Shown here: piece after piece, positions 38,935-50,735 of the stretch | Position numbering within the stretch: position 1 is the stretch's first letter | Layout: each line of letters begins with the position of its first letter | Source: Gammaproteobacteria bacterium | GTDB lineage: Bacteria > Pseudomonadota > Gammaproteobacteria > Steroidobacterales > GCA-2729495 | DNA length: 64,000 bases | Assembly: GCA_021773815.1 (NCBI GenBank) | Contig: JAJFJS010000067.1 | Span: 1 to 64,000 of the forward strand | Direction: 5' to 3' | Position numbers and translations under genes: made by a program | Notes under the pieces: generated by a model | Told to the model about the DNA's origin: nothing | Seen by the model: the letters and a program-made list of their open reading frames with translations, nothing else | Databases searched by the model: none

Positions 38935-39759
38935 CTACAGTCGAACACGCCTTTCGACATTTGTCTTGCTGAGGATCGTGCTCGAAATTTCTTCAATTAA
39001 AAATGAGGTGGTATCGACGTACGGAATTTGCCAGCGTTTGAACATTGATTCCGCCGCACGCAATTCGAAGGTCACCTGTCGGGGGCTGGCATAGCGTCCG
39101 GCCGATCGTCGTTCCTTGCGGATCTTCACCAGTCGCTCGGCGGTAATGGTCAATCCGAACAGTTTCTCCCGGTATGGCTGCAGCAACTTCGGCAAATCGC
39201 CGGACTCCAGCTCATCCTCGGCCAGCGGATAATTCGCGGCAAACACCCCGTACGTCAGCGCCAGATAGAGACAGGTCGGCGTCTTGCCGGAGCGGGATAC
39301 CCCGACCAGAATCAAGTCTGCCCGTTCATATCCATGCGTCTTGCCGCCGTCATCGTAGTTCAACGCAAAATTGGTCGCTTCGATCCGGCGATCATAGGCG
39401 CCCGAATCGTTGATTCCATGCGTTCGACCGACCGTATGCGAAGACGTCGTTTGCAGCTCGAGTTCCAGGGGGCCGAGGAACGTATTGAAGAAATCGAGAA
39501 ATAACCCGGAGGCATGAAGGAACCGTTCGCGCAGGTGGTCATGGACCAGCGTCGAGAATATGATTGGCCGCTCGGACTGCTCGGCCGCCACGGCATTGAT
39601 CTGTCGCACGGCCGCTTCCGCCTTGTCAACCGTATCGATAAATGGCAAAGTGATTTGGTCGAATTGATGGCCGTCGAACTGCGTCAACAGGCTGTGGCCA
39701 AGCGTTTCCGCCGTCACGCCCGTCTGGTCGGAAAGAAAAAATATCGTTCGTCGAGCCAT
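38935..39759 (-). CDS. ppsR: PEP synthase regulatory kinase/pyrophosphorylase (PSRP)
   Basis: FFLSDQTGVTAETLGHSLL..., GVSRSGKTPTCLYLA; divergent from ppsA. Confidence 0.95.
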   Translation of the reverse strand: MARRTIFFLSDQTGVTAETLGHSLLTQFDGHQFDQITLPFIDTVDKAEAAVRQINAVAAEQSERPIIFSTLVHDHLRERFLHASGLFLDFFNTFLGPLELELQTTSSHTVGRTHGINDSGAYDRRIEATNFALNYDDGGKTHGYERADLILVGVSRSGKTPTCLYLALTYGVFAANYPLAEDELESGDLPKLLQPYREKLFGLTITAERLVKIRKERRSAGRYASPRQVTFELRAAESMFKRWQIPYVDTTSFLIEEISSTILSKTNVERRVRL

Positions 39760-39835
39760 ATCCGTTTCCGTTTGATTAAGTCATGTCGAACACTGAATTC
39801 TGCACTTCCCCATCGACAACACAAGGGAGCCCCGT

Positions 39836-42217
39836 TTGGAAGCCTATGTAACCCCATTGCACCAGCTTGGGATGCAGGATGTCGAGCATGTGGGCGGCAA
39901 GAATGCGTCCTTGGGCGAGATGATCAGCAACCTGACGGAACTGGGCATTCGCGTGCCCGGCGGATTTTCCACGACGGCTGCGGCCTACCGTTCTTTTCTG
40001 AACCACCGCAGTGATGACGGCATCCTTCACGACCGCATCAGCGCGGCGCTGGCCTCGCTGGATATCGAAGATATCGGGCAATTGACAGCCACGGGCAAGT
40101 CGATCCGTGAGTGGATCCGCGCTACCCCTCTGCCGGACGATCTGACCGCTCAAATCACTACTGCATGGCAACAGATGGACGCCGCGCATACCGGCGAACT
40201 GGCCGTTGCGGTGCGTTCATCAGCCACGGCCGAGGACCTGCCGGACGCTTCGTTCGCCGGCCAGCAGGAAACCTACCTGAACATTCGCGGCCTCGAAGGA
40301 CTGATCGCGGCCATACACGATGTCTTCGCCTCTCTTTATAACGACCGCGCCATCGCCTATCGCGTGCATCAGGGCTTTGCGCATGACGATGTCGCACTCG
40401 CCGTCGGCGTGCAACAGATGGTTCGCAGCGATCTCGCCTGCAGCGGCGTGATGTTCACTCTCGATACGGAATCGGGATTCCGGGACATGGTGCTGATCAC
40501 TGCATCTTACGGGCTCGGCGAGACCATTGTGCAGGGCGCGGTCAACCCCGACGAGTTCTACGTCTACAAACCGTCGCTCCGGGCGGGCCGGCGTTCGATC
40601 CTGAGAAAAAATATTGGCGGCAAGGCGATCAAGATGGTGTTCGCGGATTCGTCCGCCGAAGGACACACTGTCGAGACGGTGGACGTTGATGCCGCCGATT
40701 CGGCGCGCTTCTCATTAACCGATGCCGAGATCGAAACACTCGCCCGCTACGCGCTGATCGTCGAGGACCATTACGCGCGCCCGATGGATATCGAATGGGG
40801 CAAGGACGGACAGGACGGTCACATCTACCTGCTGCAGGCACGGCCCGAGACGGTCCAGAGCCAGACCGGCCGGGTCATTCAGCGCTACACGCTAAAGTCT
40901 CAATCCCAGGTGCTCGCGCAGGGGCGCAGTATTGGCCACCTGATCGGCAGCGGTCCGGCACGGATCATTCGCAGCAGCGCCGAGATGCATACGGTGCAGA
41001 CCGGCGATGTACTGATCGCGGACATGACCGACCCGGACTGGGAACCGGTTATGAAACGGGCGGCGGCGATCGTCACAAACCGCGGGGGACGCACATGCCA
41101 CGCCGCCATCATCGCCAGGGAACTCGGTGTGCCGGCGGTCGTGGGCTGCGGTGACGCGACCGAGACGGTCGGAGAAGGTGAAGTCGTCACCGTTTCATGC
41201 GCCGAAGGCGATGAGGGATACGTGTACGCGGGACAACTCGAGTACGACAAACAGAAGATCGAGATCGATAACCTGCCCGAAATCCCCGTCAAGATCATGA
41301 TGAATGTCGGCAATCCGGATAGGGCTTTCGATTTTGCCAATATACCGAATCATGGCGTCGGCCTCGCCCGGCTCGAGTTCATCGTCAATCGGATGATCGG
41401 CGTGCACCCCCGGGCCTTGCTGGAATTCGACGAACTGCGAGCCGATCTGAAGCAGATGATTCGCGAGCAAATGGCGGGATATAACGACCCGATCGAATTC
41501 TTTGTCGGTAAGCTCAGTGAAGGCATCGGCTGCATCGCTGCCGCATTTGCGCCACTGCCGGTTATTGTCCGCCTGTCCGACTTCAAATCGAACGAGTACG
41601 CCAACCTGATCGGCGGGCAGCAATACGAGCCGCAGGAAGAAAATCCGATGCTCGGGTTTCGCGGCGCCTCGCGCTACCGCTCGGAGTCGTTCCGCGCCTG
41701 TTTCGCGATGGAATGCCAGGCGCTGAAAAGAGTTCGGGACGAAATGGGCCTGACCAATGTGCAAGTCATGGTGCCGTTTGTCCGCGCGGTCCGGGAAGCT
41801 GCTGAGGTTTCCGCCCTCCTCGCCGAGCACGGCCTGAAACGCGGTGAAAATGGCCTCAGGCTGATCATGATGTGCGAGTTGCCGACGAATGCACTGCTCG
41901 CCGAGCAATATCTGGAGTATTTCGACGGCATGTCGATCGGTTCCAACGACATGACCCAATTGACGCTCGGACTGGACCGCGATTCGGCCCTGATTGCCGA
42001 CCTGTTCGACGAGCGCGACCCGGCGGTCCTGAGCCTGATCAAAATGGCGATCGACGCGTGCCGGAAGCAGGGCAAATATATCGGCATCTGCGGTCAGGGA
42101 CCGTCCGATCACCCGGATTTCGCGCGTTGGCTCGTTGAACAGGGCATCGACAGCCTGTCGCTGAATCCGGACTCGGTCCTCGAAACGTGGATGTTTTTGG
42201 CCGGGAAAACCGTTTAG
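39836..42217 (+). CDS. ppsA: Phosphoenolpyruvate synthase
   Basis: 793 aa; [25 protein letters not shown], phosphohistidine and PEP-utilising C-terminal domains; TTG start. Confidence 0.96.
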   Translation: MEAYVTPLHQLGMQDVEHVGGKNASLGEMISNLTELGIRVPGGFSTTAAAYRSFLNHRSDDGILHDRISAALASLDIEDIGQLTATGKSIREWIRATPLPDDLTAQITTAWQQMDAAHTGELAVAVRSSATAEDLPDASFAGQQETYLNIRGLEGLIAAIHDVFASLYNDRAIAYRVHQGFAHDDVALAVGVQQMVRSDLACSGVMFTLDTESGFRDMVLITASYGLGETIVQGAVNPDEFYVYKPSLRAGRRSILRKNIGGKAIKMVFADSSAEGHTVETVDVDAADSARFSLTDAEIETLARYALIVEDHYARPMDIEWGKDGQDGHIYLLQARPETVQSQTGRVIQRYTLKSQSQVLAQGRSIGHLIGSGPARIIRSSAEMHTVQTGDVLIADMTDPDWEPVMKRAAAIVTNRGGRTCHAAIIARELGVPAVVGCGDATETVGEGEVVTVSCAEGDEGYVYAGQLEYDKQKIEIDNLPEIPVKIMMNVGNPDRAFDFANIPNHGVGLARLEFIVNRMIGVHPRALLEFDELRADLKQMIREQMAGYNDPIEFFVGKLSEGIGCIAAAFAPLPVIVRLSDFKSNEYANLIGGQQYEPQEENPMLGFRGASRYRSESFRACFAMECQALKRVRDEMGLTNVQVMVPFVRAVREAAEVSALLAEHGLKRGENGLRLIMMCELPTNALLAEQYLEYFDGMSIGSNDMTQLTLGLDRDSALIADLFDERDPAVLSLIKMAIDACRKQGKYIGICGQGPSDHPDFARWLVEQGIDSLSLNPDSVLETWMFLAGKTV

Positions 42218-42275
42218 CCCGACGGGCGCAGATGAGGCCTGTCGACTGCGGCGAGCACGGACCGTTGGCAGCCTG

Positions 42276-43040
42276 CTAGAGATCGCCCCAGGATGACTTC
42301 CGCCGCCAGCGTATGCGCGGCAGGATCAAGCCGATTAACATGCCGACGATGACGACCAGCGCGCCGATGATGAACCATTCGCGATTGGCCCGACTGGCCA
42401 GTTGCTGATTCTCCGCCTGCAATCGCTCGACATCAGCCTGCGAATCGGTCAGCGACTGCCGCAGGGTCTTATTCTGACTATCAATCTTAATAACGTTTGC
42501 GGACAATCGGCGGACTTCGTCGAGGTCCTTCTGCAGGCCGCGACCGGAAGCCTCGGTTTCACCCAGTTGCCGCTTGAACTGATCCCGTTCACGGGTCACG
42601 GCCTTCAGTTCCGCGGCGATGGCGGCGCGCTTCTCTTCTCCGGCGCGCAACCGGGCCTGAACCTCTGGCATCGCGACGCGCGCCGGCGGACTCTTCTCGA
42701 GGTAGCGACTCAGAACCCAGCCCTCGGCGCCGCTGCCGGTCCGGACTCTGCTGTATCCCTCGTCCGGATCCGACTCGAGCAACTCGATCCGTGTCCCGCT
42801 GGGCAGCATCCGGACGATTGTCTGACGGTTGCCCTTGCCGTTGCGCATAGTGATTTCAAAGCTGTCCGTGACCCAGCGATTGCCGGAGCCCTCCTGCGCG
42901 GTCGCCGCACCGGATACCAGGCACAGTGCGAACACGCCGAAGATAACGACCGACGCGATGCCGCGCGCCCCCCGCAGGACCTCCCGGCTACCTGACCTCG
43001 AATATTCGGACATGACTTCCGACACAATATTTCCGTTCAC
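42276..43040 (-). CDS. SH3-domain, TIGR04211/YgiM-like membrane protein
   Basis: Signal peptide, SH3b domain (WVTDSFEITMRNGKGNRQTIVRMLPSGTRIELL), coiled coil, C-terminal TM. Confidence 0.85.
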   Translation of the reverse strand: MNGNIVSEVMSEYSRSGSREVLRGARGIASVVIFGVFALCLVSGAATAQEGSGNRWVTDSFEITMRNGKGNRQTIVRMLPSGTRIELLESDPDEGYSRVRTGSGAEGWVLSRYLEKSPPARVAMPEVQARLRAGEEKRAAIAAELKAVTRERDQFKRQLGETEASGRGLQKDLDEVRRLSANVIKIDSQNKTLRQSLTDSQADVERLQAENQQLASRANREWFIIGALVVIVGMLIGLILPRIRWRRKSSWGDL

Positions 43041-43145
43041 TCAATCCGGCCCCGTCAAACTCTAGCACACAGAAAACCCGGCATGACCCGGGCAATGACC
43101 ATTATGCGGGGGCACCGACCCGATGACCAGCCATCCCCGGCCAAC

Positions 43146-43700
43146 TCAGCCCGACCCGACCCGCAACAGGTGCTGGCGGTAATGCCGTAGCTCGGCGATC
43201 GAGTCGCGAATATCCGCCAGCGCCAAGTGCGCCGAGTCCTTCTGGACCCCGGCGAGCACCTCCGGCGCCCAGAGACCGGCGAGAATCTTCAGCGTGCTGA
43301 CATCCAGGTTCCGGTAATGGAAAAACGCCTCGAGTGCCGGCATCTCGCGGGCCAGGAAGCGGCGATCCTGACAGATGCTATTACCGCACATCGGCGACGC
43401 ATCGGGCGTGACGAGCGACCCAAGAAAATCGAGTGTCGCTCGTTCCGCCTCCGCTGCCGTTGCGCGGCTCGCCCGCACACGATCGACCAGTCCCGACCCG
43501 GTATGCTGGCGGGTATTCCAGGCGTCCATTGCATCGAGCACTGCCGGCGGCTGGTGAATCGCCACCACCGGCCCCTCGGCGACAATCTCCAGCTCGGAAT
43601 CCGTAACGATCGTCGCGATCTCGATGATAGAATCGGTCCGAGAGTCCAGCCCCGTCATTTCCAAATCGATCCAGATCAGCCGATTATCCTGAGCACCCAT
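43146..43700 (-). CDS. orn: Oligoribonuclease
   Basis: [58 protein letters not shown]. Confidence 0.96.
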   Translation of the reverse strand: MGAQDNRLIWIDLEMTGLDSRTDSIIEIATIVTDSELEIVAEGPVVAIHQPPAVLDAMDAWNTRQHTGSGLVDRVRASRATAAEAERATLDFLGSLVTPDASPMCGNSICQDRRFLAREMPALEAFFHYRNLDVSTLKILAGLWAPEVLAGVQKDSAHLALADIRDSIAELRHYRQHLLRVGSG

Positions 43701-43774
43701 ATTCTTTCCTGATGTGAAACGCTTGCCGACAGATTCTAACAAACCACCATCGAAATTCCGGCGCCAACCGCGGC

Positions 43775-44674
43775 ATGCCTGACCCGGACCTCACGCACAC
43801 GGGGCGGATCGTTGCCGCATTCGGCCGTCGCGGCATTCTCGCCGTGACCTCCGGCGAACGCCTGAAATACCTGATTCAGGGACGCAAGCTCCGGGTTGTC
43901 TGCGGCGACCGCGTGGACTGGACCTTTGACGATCACGGCAAGCTCGCGGTCATCACCGGCATACACGCCCGGCAAAACGCACTGGAACGTCAGCCGGTCG
44001 GTCGATCCGGCACCGAGATCCTGGCCGCCAACCTGAGCCTGCTGGTCGTCGTCTGCGCCCCGACGCCCGAGCCGGACTGGTTCCTGATCGATCGCTACCT
44101 GTGCACCGGCGCCTTGATGGGCTGCGACCTGCTGCTCGTCAGCAACAAAGCGGATCTGCCGCACAACGACCAGCATCATGACGCCGTGCTTTCGGTCTAT
44201 GCGGACGTCGGCTATCCCTGCCTGTCCGTATCGGCACAGAACGGAACCGGCATCGATGCGCTGCGTGCCGCATTACGTGACCAGACCGGCGTTCTGGTCG
44301 GCCAATCCGGCGTCGGCAAGTCATCCCTGATCAATCACCTCGTTCCCGCGGCCGATATCGCGATTGGCGAGGTATCGACGGCGACCCAGGAAGGCACGCA
44401 TACGACCACCGCGTCGGCCATGCATGATCTGCCTGGCGGCGGTCGGCTGATCGACACGCCCGGCGTCCGGGATTTCATCCCGACGATTCCCGATACCAGG
44501 GACGTACAGTCCGGCTTCCCCGAAATCCTGGCCGTCGCCGACGAGTGCCGGTTCGGCGACTGCAAGCATCTGCGCGAACCGGACTGTGCCGTCAAGACCG
44601 CGCTGGCAAACGGCGCCATCGACGCGCGACGCTACGAGTCTTACAAGCGCCTGCTGCACGCCGTCGGCAAATAA
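43775..44674 (+). CDS. rsgA: Ribosome small subunit-dependent GTPase A
   Basis: Circularly permuted GTPase motifs [32 protein letters not shown]-terminal Zn-binding [14 protein letters not shown]. Confidence 0.95.
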   Translation: MPDPDLTHTGRIVAAFGRRGILAVTSGERLKYLIQGRKLRVVCGDRVDWTFDDHGKLAVITGIHARQNALERQPVGRSGTEILAANLSLLVVVCAPTPEPDWFLIDRYLCTGALMGCDLLLVSNKADLPHNDQHHDAVLSVYADVGYPCLSVSAQNGTGIDALRAALRDQTGVLVGQSGVGKSSLINHLVPAADIAIGEVSTATQEGTHTTTASAMHDLPGGGRLIDTPGVRDFIPTIPDTRDVQSGFPEILAVADECRFGDCKHLREPDCAVKTALANGAIDARRYESYKRLLHAVGK

Positions 44675-44680
44675 TACCGG

Positions 44681-45295
44681 TCAGTCGACCGCGTCGGTCG
44701 GTACCTGGGTTCGAGCCGACAGGGCCAGCGACAATGTACTGCTGTCGACATACTCGAGTTCACCGCCCATCGGCACGCCATGCGCGATACGCGTTGCGCG
44801 TATGCCCTGCTTCTCGGCGAGGCCGGCGATATACGCAGCCGTCGCCTCACCCTCGACCGTTGCACTGGTCGCGAGAATGACCTCGGTAATCGTTTCTTCA
44901 CGCAACCGACGCTCGAGCAGATTGATACCCAGTTCCAGCGGACCGATCCCGTCCAGCGGCGACAGGCGCCCCATCAACACAAAATAGCGGCCGCGATAAC
45001 CGCCCGAATCATCGACGGCAATCACGTCCGCGGGCGTCTCGACGATACAGATCATCCCGGCATCGCGCTTTTTATCGGCACAGACGGTGCACAGCGCCTG
45101 CTCGGCAAACATGCGGCAGTGTTCGCAATGGCCGACCTCATCGAGCGCCGACCGGAGCGCAACCGCGAGTTCGCCGGCGCCGTCACGATCACGATCGAGC
45201 AGATAAAATGCCATGCGCTGCGCAGACTTCGGCCCGACACCGGGCAGACAGCGCAGAGCCGCAAGCAATTGCTGAAGCCTGGGCGTGAAGTGCAT
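44681..45295 (-). CDS. recR: Recombination protein RecR
   Basis: [33 protein letters not shown] zinc finger, TOPRIM domain. Confidence 0.96.
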   Translation of the reverse strand: MHFTPRLQQLLAALRCLPGVGPKSAQRMAFYLLDRDRDGAGELAVALRSALDEVGHCEHCRMFAEQALCTVCADKKRDAGMICIVETPADVIAVDDSGGYRGRYFVLMGRLSPLDGIGPLELGINLLERRLREETITEVILATSATVEGEATAAYIAGLAEKQGIRATRIAHGVPMGGELEYVDSSTLSLALSARTQVPTDAVD

Positions 45296-45326
45296 TGACG
45301 TTATCCGGATCCGACCCTGGGCGCCG

Positions 45327-45650
45327 TCAGAACGGCAGCTTCAGGCCGGCGGGCAGCCCGAGACCGGCGCCCATGCCCGCATACTTCTGCTCGACCGTTT
45401 TCTTGACCTTGCGGACGGTGTCATTAAATGCAGCAGCGAGCACGTCTTCGAGCATGTCGCGGTCTTCACCGAGCAGCGTTTCGTCAATCCGGATCCGGCG
45501 CACCTCGTTCTGCCCCGTCATCGTGATGGTTACGAGTCCGCCACCGGCCTCCCCCTGCACCTCGAGGTCAGCGAGTTCCGCCTGAGCCTGCTGCATCTGA
45601 TCCTGAATTTTCTGTGCTTGCTTCATCAGCATGCCTAGATCCGGTTTCAT
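45327..45650 (-). CDS. ybaB: YbaB/EbfC family nucleoid-associated protein
   Basis: [34 protein letters not shown]; recR-ybaB-dnaX synteny. Confidence 0.95.
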   Translation of the reverse strand: MKPDLGMLMKQAQKIQDQMQQAQAELADLEVQGEAGGGLVTITMTGQNEVRRIRIDETLLGEDRDMLEDVLAAAFNDTVRKVKKTVEQKYAGMGAGLGLPAGLKLPF

Positions 45651-45693
45651 CTCGCCCTACCCCCGTCAAAAACTGCCGGCATCGCACGCCGCA

Positions 45694-47367
45694 TTATTTC
45701 TGCTCACCCTGACCGGGCGACTCCTGATCGATTGGTCGGATCGAATCCGCCACGATCTCACCGTTAAATACGTCGACAATTTGCCGGACGCCGGGATCAT
45801 CTTCGATCGCGGCCTGAGCCTTGCGCATGCCGGCCTGCCGACGCTCTGCTGCCCGCGCGGCAGCCGTCTCAAGCGGATTGTCGGTGATCGAGAAATGCAC
45901 GGCGATATCACTGCCGACACGCTGGCGAATCACTGCCGACAAGCGGCCCTTCAGATAGTCGGTCAGCAGCGATTCGTTACAACGCTCGACGCACAGGCGC
46001 ATCTCGAACGGCGAAAAGGCTTCCAGCGCGCTGTTGGCCGCGAGTTGCTGTGCGGCGCCGTCCAGCGACAGCGTCGCGACGAAACCCGGCCAGTCATCAA
46101 TATCCTCGACCGGTCCGTCGGCCACAACGGACTGCACGCGTTTCGGCGCGGCCGGTTCCTTGCGGGGCACCGGTGCCGGGTCGCGCCGCGTGGGGCGCGG
46201 TTTGGGCTTGGCTAACCTCGGCGCTGACGGCGCTCCCTGCGGCGTCGATGCACCGCGCGGGGATTCCGCAGCCGTCTCGGGCATAGTCGGGCGGAAAGCC
46301 AGCATACGCAGCAAAGCCATCTCGAAGCCGAGACGCGGGTCAGGTGCGAGCGGCAAATCGGCGCGGCCCATCACCGCTATCTGGTAATACAGCTGCACGC
46401 TCTCCGCGTCGATCGATTCCGCCAGCCGAACGAGGGACTGCAACTCGTCTTCGTCTTCGACTGCATCGGCGCCGGCGACCTGGATCACGGCGATGCGCTG
46501 CAGGGCAGTCGCGATGTCTCCCAGCAGCGTCTCGTAATCGGGCACCAGTTCGTCGAGGCGGTGTATCGCCGCGATCAGGTCGGCGCCCTGCCCGGCGGCC
46601 ACCAGGTCAATCAGTTCAATAATCCGTTGCCGGTCCATGCTGCCGAGCATCTCTGCGACATCGGTGTCGGTCAGCCGCTCGGCGCCGTACGCCAGCGCCT
46701 GATCCAGCAGGCTCAACCCGTCACGCATGCTGCCGGCTGCGGCCCGCCCGAGCCGGTTAAGCGCCGGCGTCTCGGCATCGAGATCCTCTGCACTGCAGAT
46801 CTGCTGCATGCGCCCGACGATCTGCTTCATTGTCAGACGCTTCAGGTTGAACTGCAGGCAGCGCGACAACACGGTCACCGGCAGTTTCTGCGGGTCCGTG
46901 GTCGCAAACAGGAATTTGACGTGCGGCGGCGGTTCCTCGAGCGTCTTCAGCAGCGCGTTGAAACTCTGCCGCGACAACATATGCACCTCATCGATCAGAT
47001 ACACCTTGAAGCGGCCGGCCGCCGGCGTGTACTGCACGTTTTCCAGCAATTCACGCGTATCATCGACCCCGGTACGCGAAGCCGCATCGACCTCGATCAG
47101 ATCGACGAAGCGCCCTTCATCGACGGCAACGCAGGCGCTGCAGGTGCCGCACGGCTCGGCCGTGACGCCATTTTCGCAGTTCAGCGCCTTCGCCAGGATG
47201 CGCGCGATCGTCGTCTTACCGACACCGCGGGTGCCGGCAAACAGGAATGCATGGTGGACGCGACCGGATGTCAGCGCGTTTTCCAGCGCCTGCACGACAT
47301 GCGACTGACCGGTCACTTCGTGAAAAGTCTTCGGTCGCCACTTCCGTGCAAGTACGAGATAACTCAT
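45694..47367 (-). CDS. dnaX: DNA polymerase III subunit gamma/tau
   Basis: MSYLVLARKWRPKTFHEVTGQSHVVQALENAL, Walker A GTRGVGKTTIARILAKALNC, zinc module. Confidence 0.97.
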   Translation of the reverse strand: MSYLVLARKWRPKTFHEVTGQSHVVQALENALTSGRVHHAFLFAGTRGVGKTTIARILAKALNCENGVTAEPCGTCSACVAVDEGRFVDLIEVDAASRTGVDDTRELLENVQYTPAAGRFKVYLIDEVHMLSRQSFNALLKTLEEPPPHVKFLFATTDPQKLPVTVLSRCLQFNLKRLTMKQIVGRMQQICSAEDLDAETPALNRLGRAAAGSMRDGLSLLDQALAYGAERLTDTDVAEMLGSMDRQRIIELIDLVAAGQGADLIAAIHRLDELVPDYETLLGDIATALQRIAVIQVAGADAVEDEDELQSLVRLAESIDAESVQLYYQIAVMGRADLPLAPDPRLGFEMALLRMLAFRPTMPETAAESPRGASTPQGAPSAPRLAKPKPRPTRRDPAPVPRKEPAAPKRVQSVVADGPVEDIDDWPGFVATLSLDGAAQQLAANSALEAFSPFEMRLCVERCNESLLTDYLKGRLSAVIRQRVGSDIAVHFSITDNPLETAAARAAERRQAGMRKAQAAIEDDPGVRQIVDVFNGEIVADSIRPIDQESPGQGEQK

Positions 47368-47394
47368 GAAATCGATCTTATGCGGGTAGGTAAA

Positions 47395-47503
47395 GAGCCC
47401 GCGCCAGCCGCACCCCGGCGCCCGGCTTCACCGTTACCGCTGCTCCCTTCCGGGCCTGACGGGGTTCACGGATAGCCGCCGCGGGGGGACCAGCGCGGAC
47501 CCA
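47395..47503 (-). ncRNA. ffs: Small bacterial signal recognition particle RNA (4.5S-type)
   Basis: Reverse strand GTCAGGCCCGGAAGGGAGCAGC core tetraloop/helix 8 signature with pairing flanks, immediately upstream of dnaX as commonly seen; ends approximate. Confidence 0.9.
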
Positions 47504-48122
47504 CAGGAAGGGTATGCGGTAGCGTCTCGTTCGGCAAGCGTTGTCCGGGTGATTCGCAGAAAAAAACACATCGTTCGTCGTGTCGTACCGCTAGTTCGGA
47601 TGAATTTGAAATACGGCGCACCGCCCGAAACCGAACCTGTTCTGCATGCCCGAGCCAGCCGGGCTGCCGTTCATGTGCCGCCGTTCGCTGTCAGGCCGCG
47701 TATCGACACGCCTCAGCCCAGGACCGTCAGAGGAGGCTCGCCAGGGCCGAAAGCAGTCACCCTGCCGCGCCGGCGGGAATCACCACGGCCGTTGCCGGGA
47801 AAGGCCGGTCACTGACAGGGAGATAGGTGCCGCAGGGACGACATCGCGTTCATTCACCGGGAACTTCGGTACACATCGGCACGATCCGAAGGATCCAAAA
47901 TGATCCCGGCGCAGTTCGGAGCATTGAATTGATCCTCATCGAGTTCCGCGGCCGATCCGCCTGCTCACACAGGGCGCGCGACGAATGGCGCTCAGGATGA
48001 TCTCCGACGGCCGCTAGCCGCCGGACCACGATGGGAACGGGCGCAATAGTCGACAGGCGCCCCGGAAGGAAGCGCGGTTCAGATGAACGTCGCTGGAAGC
48101 GATGCGCTTCAGGGGCCGTGAT

Positions 48123-48764
48123 TCAGATCCGGCGTCGACGCAACCAGCCGAGCAACGTCAGGCCCGAGGCGAACAGCCAGGCCGCGGCCGGTACCGGCAC
48201 CGGCGGTGCGATCAGGCTCTCGGAGCCGCCGCTGGCGTAAGCGGTGACGTGAATGCCGATCCGCAGATCCGACCCCATGGCCGCGATCGTATCGGCAAAG
48301 GTCTTGCCGTTGATCAGGGAGAATGTGATCGTCAGCCAGTCAGCCGCATCGTTGACGCCCTTTTTCGGCGCCGGATTATCGGCTTCGGCGAGAAAACCGG
48401 CCGTTACGTTAAAACCGACGGCATTACCGCCGGGCAGATCCGGCGGACTGGCGCTACCGCCCGTGAATACGACGCCCGCACTGCTGGTGACCGATGACAG
48501 CCCGAGCAGGCTGCCGTCCTCGAAATAGACCTCGGACAGGTTGGCGGCATCCGTGCCCGATTTCGTAAACGTGAAGTCGACGTACCCCGCCCCACCGTCG
48601 GTGACATCCACTGTGAAGGCGGCCTCTGCAATGGCGCAGTCGCCGGGCAGGTTATCAGTGATGCAATAAAACCCGAATGTCGCTGCCGAGGCGACATCGG
48701 CGACCAGAAACAGCGCGAAAACGGAAATAGCGGCGCGATAGCCGACAACTGATGATCTACTCAT
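48123..48764 (-). CDS. VPLPA/PEP-CTERM-type exosortase-substrate protein
   Basis: Signal peptide; C-terminus PVPVPAAAWLFASGLTLLGWLRRRRI (motif-TM-Arg tail). Confidence 0.85.
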   Translation of the reverse strand: MSRSSVVGYRAAISVFALFLVADVASAATFGFYCITDNLPGDCAIAEAAFTVDVTDGGAGYVDFTFTKSGTDAANLSEVYFEDGSLLGLSSVTSSAGVVFTGGSASPPDLPGGNAVGFNVTAGFLAEADNPAPKKGVNDAADWLTITFSLINGKTFADTIAAMGSDLRIGIHVTAYASGGSESLIAPPVPVPAAAWLFASGLTLLGWLRRRRI

Positions 48765-48803
48765 AGCCAGATAACCCCTTAAATATTATCTGTGAGCCAG
48801 ACG

Positions 48804-48838
48804 ACAAGGCCTGTACAGGCCCTTGTTGTTCGTTTTTT
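48804..48838. repeat. Perfect palindrome GGCCTGTACAGGCC inside larger imperfect inverted repeat, followed by T-run
   Basis: ACAAGGCCTGTACAGGCCCTTGTtgttcgTTTTTT read directly, 40-75 bp upstream of the 48764 start. Confidence 0.55.
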
Positions 48839-49485
48839 AGCTGCCAGCCCGAGGTTGCGTCATCGGTAGAGCAGGTCTAAAGAAACTACGCCGACGCAGA
48901 TGCCGATACAATAGCCCCCGGATTATGTTGAATTCCGCCGATATAAATCAATAAGTTAGCGCACTGGTTCCAGTTTTGATTCTGTTTTATATGATGGCCT
49001 TGCGCAAGAAATAGTCCGAACAACCGTCCGGCGCGGCCTGGAGACATCAACCGGCGGCTGGCGTCATGCCGGTGAATCGATATCGCCTCTCCGCCAGGGC
49101 GGCTGAGGTCGCCACACGACCCGCCACCCGAGGCAGGACAGCGGGAGAGAGCTACAAGAGTTAATGGCAACGTGATGACGCCCTGCTCCGGTCGCTGAGC
49201 AGCTGTTTCCCGGCACCTGTAAAACGCCGCATCGGCATCGGGTGCTCGCGCGAATGACGCGTCAATCGGGGCATATGGCTTAGCGAGGGAGAGACCCTGC
49301 TGCGAGCGCGGCTTTCTATTCGCCGGTTATCGGCCCGCTACTGGAAATCGGGCTGCAGACCGCACAATGACAGGCGCGAACCTGCCTGTACCACAGCGGC
49401 CGACGCCCGGATAGCGCCCAGGGAGCGTCGCCCGCAAACGGGGTCACGGCGGCCTCCTCGGGCAAAGCCGAAACCGGTTAACAAC

Positions 49486-50046
49486 TCAGCGTGTGATTCT
49501 CCGGCGGACCGAACCGAACAGACCCAGCGCCGAACCAAACAACCAGATGGCAGCCGGAACCGGGACCGCCGTCAGCGTCACGTCGGGTCGCCATTCACCA
49601 ACATACTGACCGGCCCCACCATTCGCCCCATTCGTAAAATCGAGAAATAATGAGGACAGGCTGTCACCGTCATCGGTCAGAAAATCGAAGTCCGTCAATT
49701 GCCCGTTCAGGAAAGACAAGCTTGCGCCGGTGCCGCCCGTATCGTCGGCCTCGGTCAGCGTTCCGGCGCCGTCCATATCGATGGACAAGGTATTGCCGCT
49801 GAGAAGACCGAAACTGACGGTACCGGTTTCATTGCCGACTGTACCGAGGTCGGCAGTGAAGGTGCCGGTCGCCGTTATCGTATCGAGAGATCCGAAACCG
49901 CAACCACCCGTTAGATTAAATGAATTGGGCCCAAGACACTCGTCACCGAGCGTCACGTCCCCAACGATTGTAAAGTCATACGTTACGGCAGCGGCATGCG
50001 CCGAGCCTGCAACGATCCCCAATAAAATAATCAGTAATGTTTTCAT
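49486..50046 (-). CDS. VPLPA/PEP-CTERM-type exosortase-substrate protein
   Basis: Signal peptide MKTLLIILLGIVAGSAHAA; C-terminus AVPVPAAIWLFGSALGLFGSVRRRITR. Confidence 0.87.
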   Translation of the reverse strand: MKTLLIILLGIVAGSAHAAAVTYDFTIVGDVTLGDECLGPNSFNLTGGCGFGSLDTITATGTFTADLGTVGNETGTVSFGLLSGNTLSIDMDGAGTLTEADDTGGTGASLSFLNGQLTDFDFLTDDGDSLSSLFLDFTNGANGGAGQYVGEWRPDVTLTAVPVPAAIWLFGSALGLFGSVRRRITR

Positions 50047-50159
50047 CGAGCAGATCCCCTTACAAAAATGCTCTGGCCTATATCAACCCGACGGGCATAA
50101 ACAGCCGGCGCGGATCTCAATCTATTATGCCGCGATTCGCAGCATCAATCGTTGTTTTT

Positions 50160-50735
50160 TTATTCACCGACCGCGGCGCACGAATTTGCAATGGCGGTAT
50201 AACAGGCCTGCGCTTCTTCCTGGGTCAGAGTCATGACCCGAACCGTCGGCGACCCGCCTGTGGCCTTGACATACGTGCAACGCTCGCGCCCGGCAGCCGT
50301 ATCCGTATTTGCAAAATGAATGCCGACGACATTGTCCTCAATCCGGATCTGGCCTGAAAGCTGGTTGCATTCGGCAATCCCATCGGCCGTCATTTCATTC
50401 AATTCGTCCTGACTGACGCAGGCACACGGCGCCTGAATACAGGGCATATCCGGATCGCCCGCTTTCATCTTCTTGCGATAGTTGGCGAGAATCTTTGTTC
50501 GCGGCGGCTCTTTCTCAAAGTCATCCAGATCCTGAGCCTCGCAATATGCGTTACACAATCCGAACAACCCCGGTGTTGCGCCCTGCAAGCCGTCGCAAAC
50601 CCCCTCGTTCGCGGGCGTTTCACCATCCGGCGTCTGCGCCACCGCCTGACTGATGGCCAGTCCGCTGAACACGACAGCCATCGCAACCAGGAACATGAGA
50701 GAGACGCGACGATTAATTCTGAGCAGTGATGTCAT
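50160..50735 (-). CDS. Cys-rich secreted hypothetical protein
   Basis: 191 aa; signal peptide, GVCDGLQGATPGLFGLCNAYCEAQD and CIQAPCACV motifs. Confidence 0.75.
   Translation of the reverse strand: MTSLLRINRRVSLMFLVAMAVVFSGLAISQAVAQTPDGETPANEGVCDGLQGATPGLFGLCNAYCEAQDLDDFEKEPPRTKILANYRKKMKAGDPDMPCIQAPCACVSQDELNEMTADGIAECNQLSGQIRIEDNVVGIHFANTDTAAGRERCTYVKATGGSPTVRVMTLTQEEAQACYTAIANSCAAVGE

Noticed and set aside
47549-47903. Small ORFs in the 47.5-48.1 kb region
   Set aside because: Low-complexity Arg/Pro-rich translations, no RBS or family signal.
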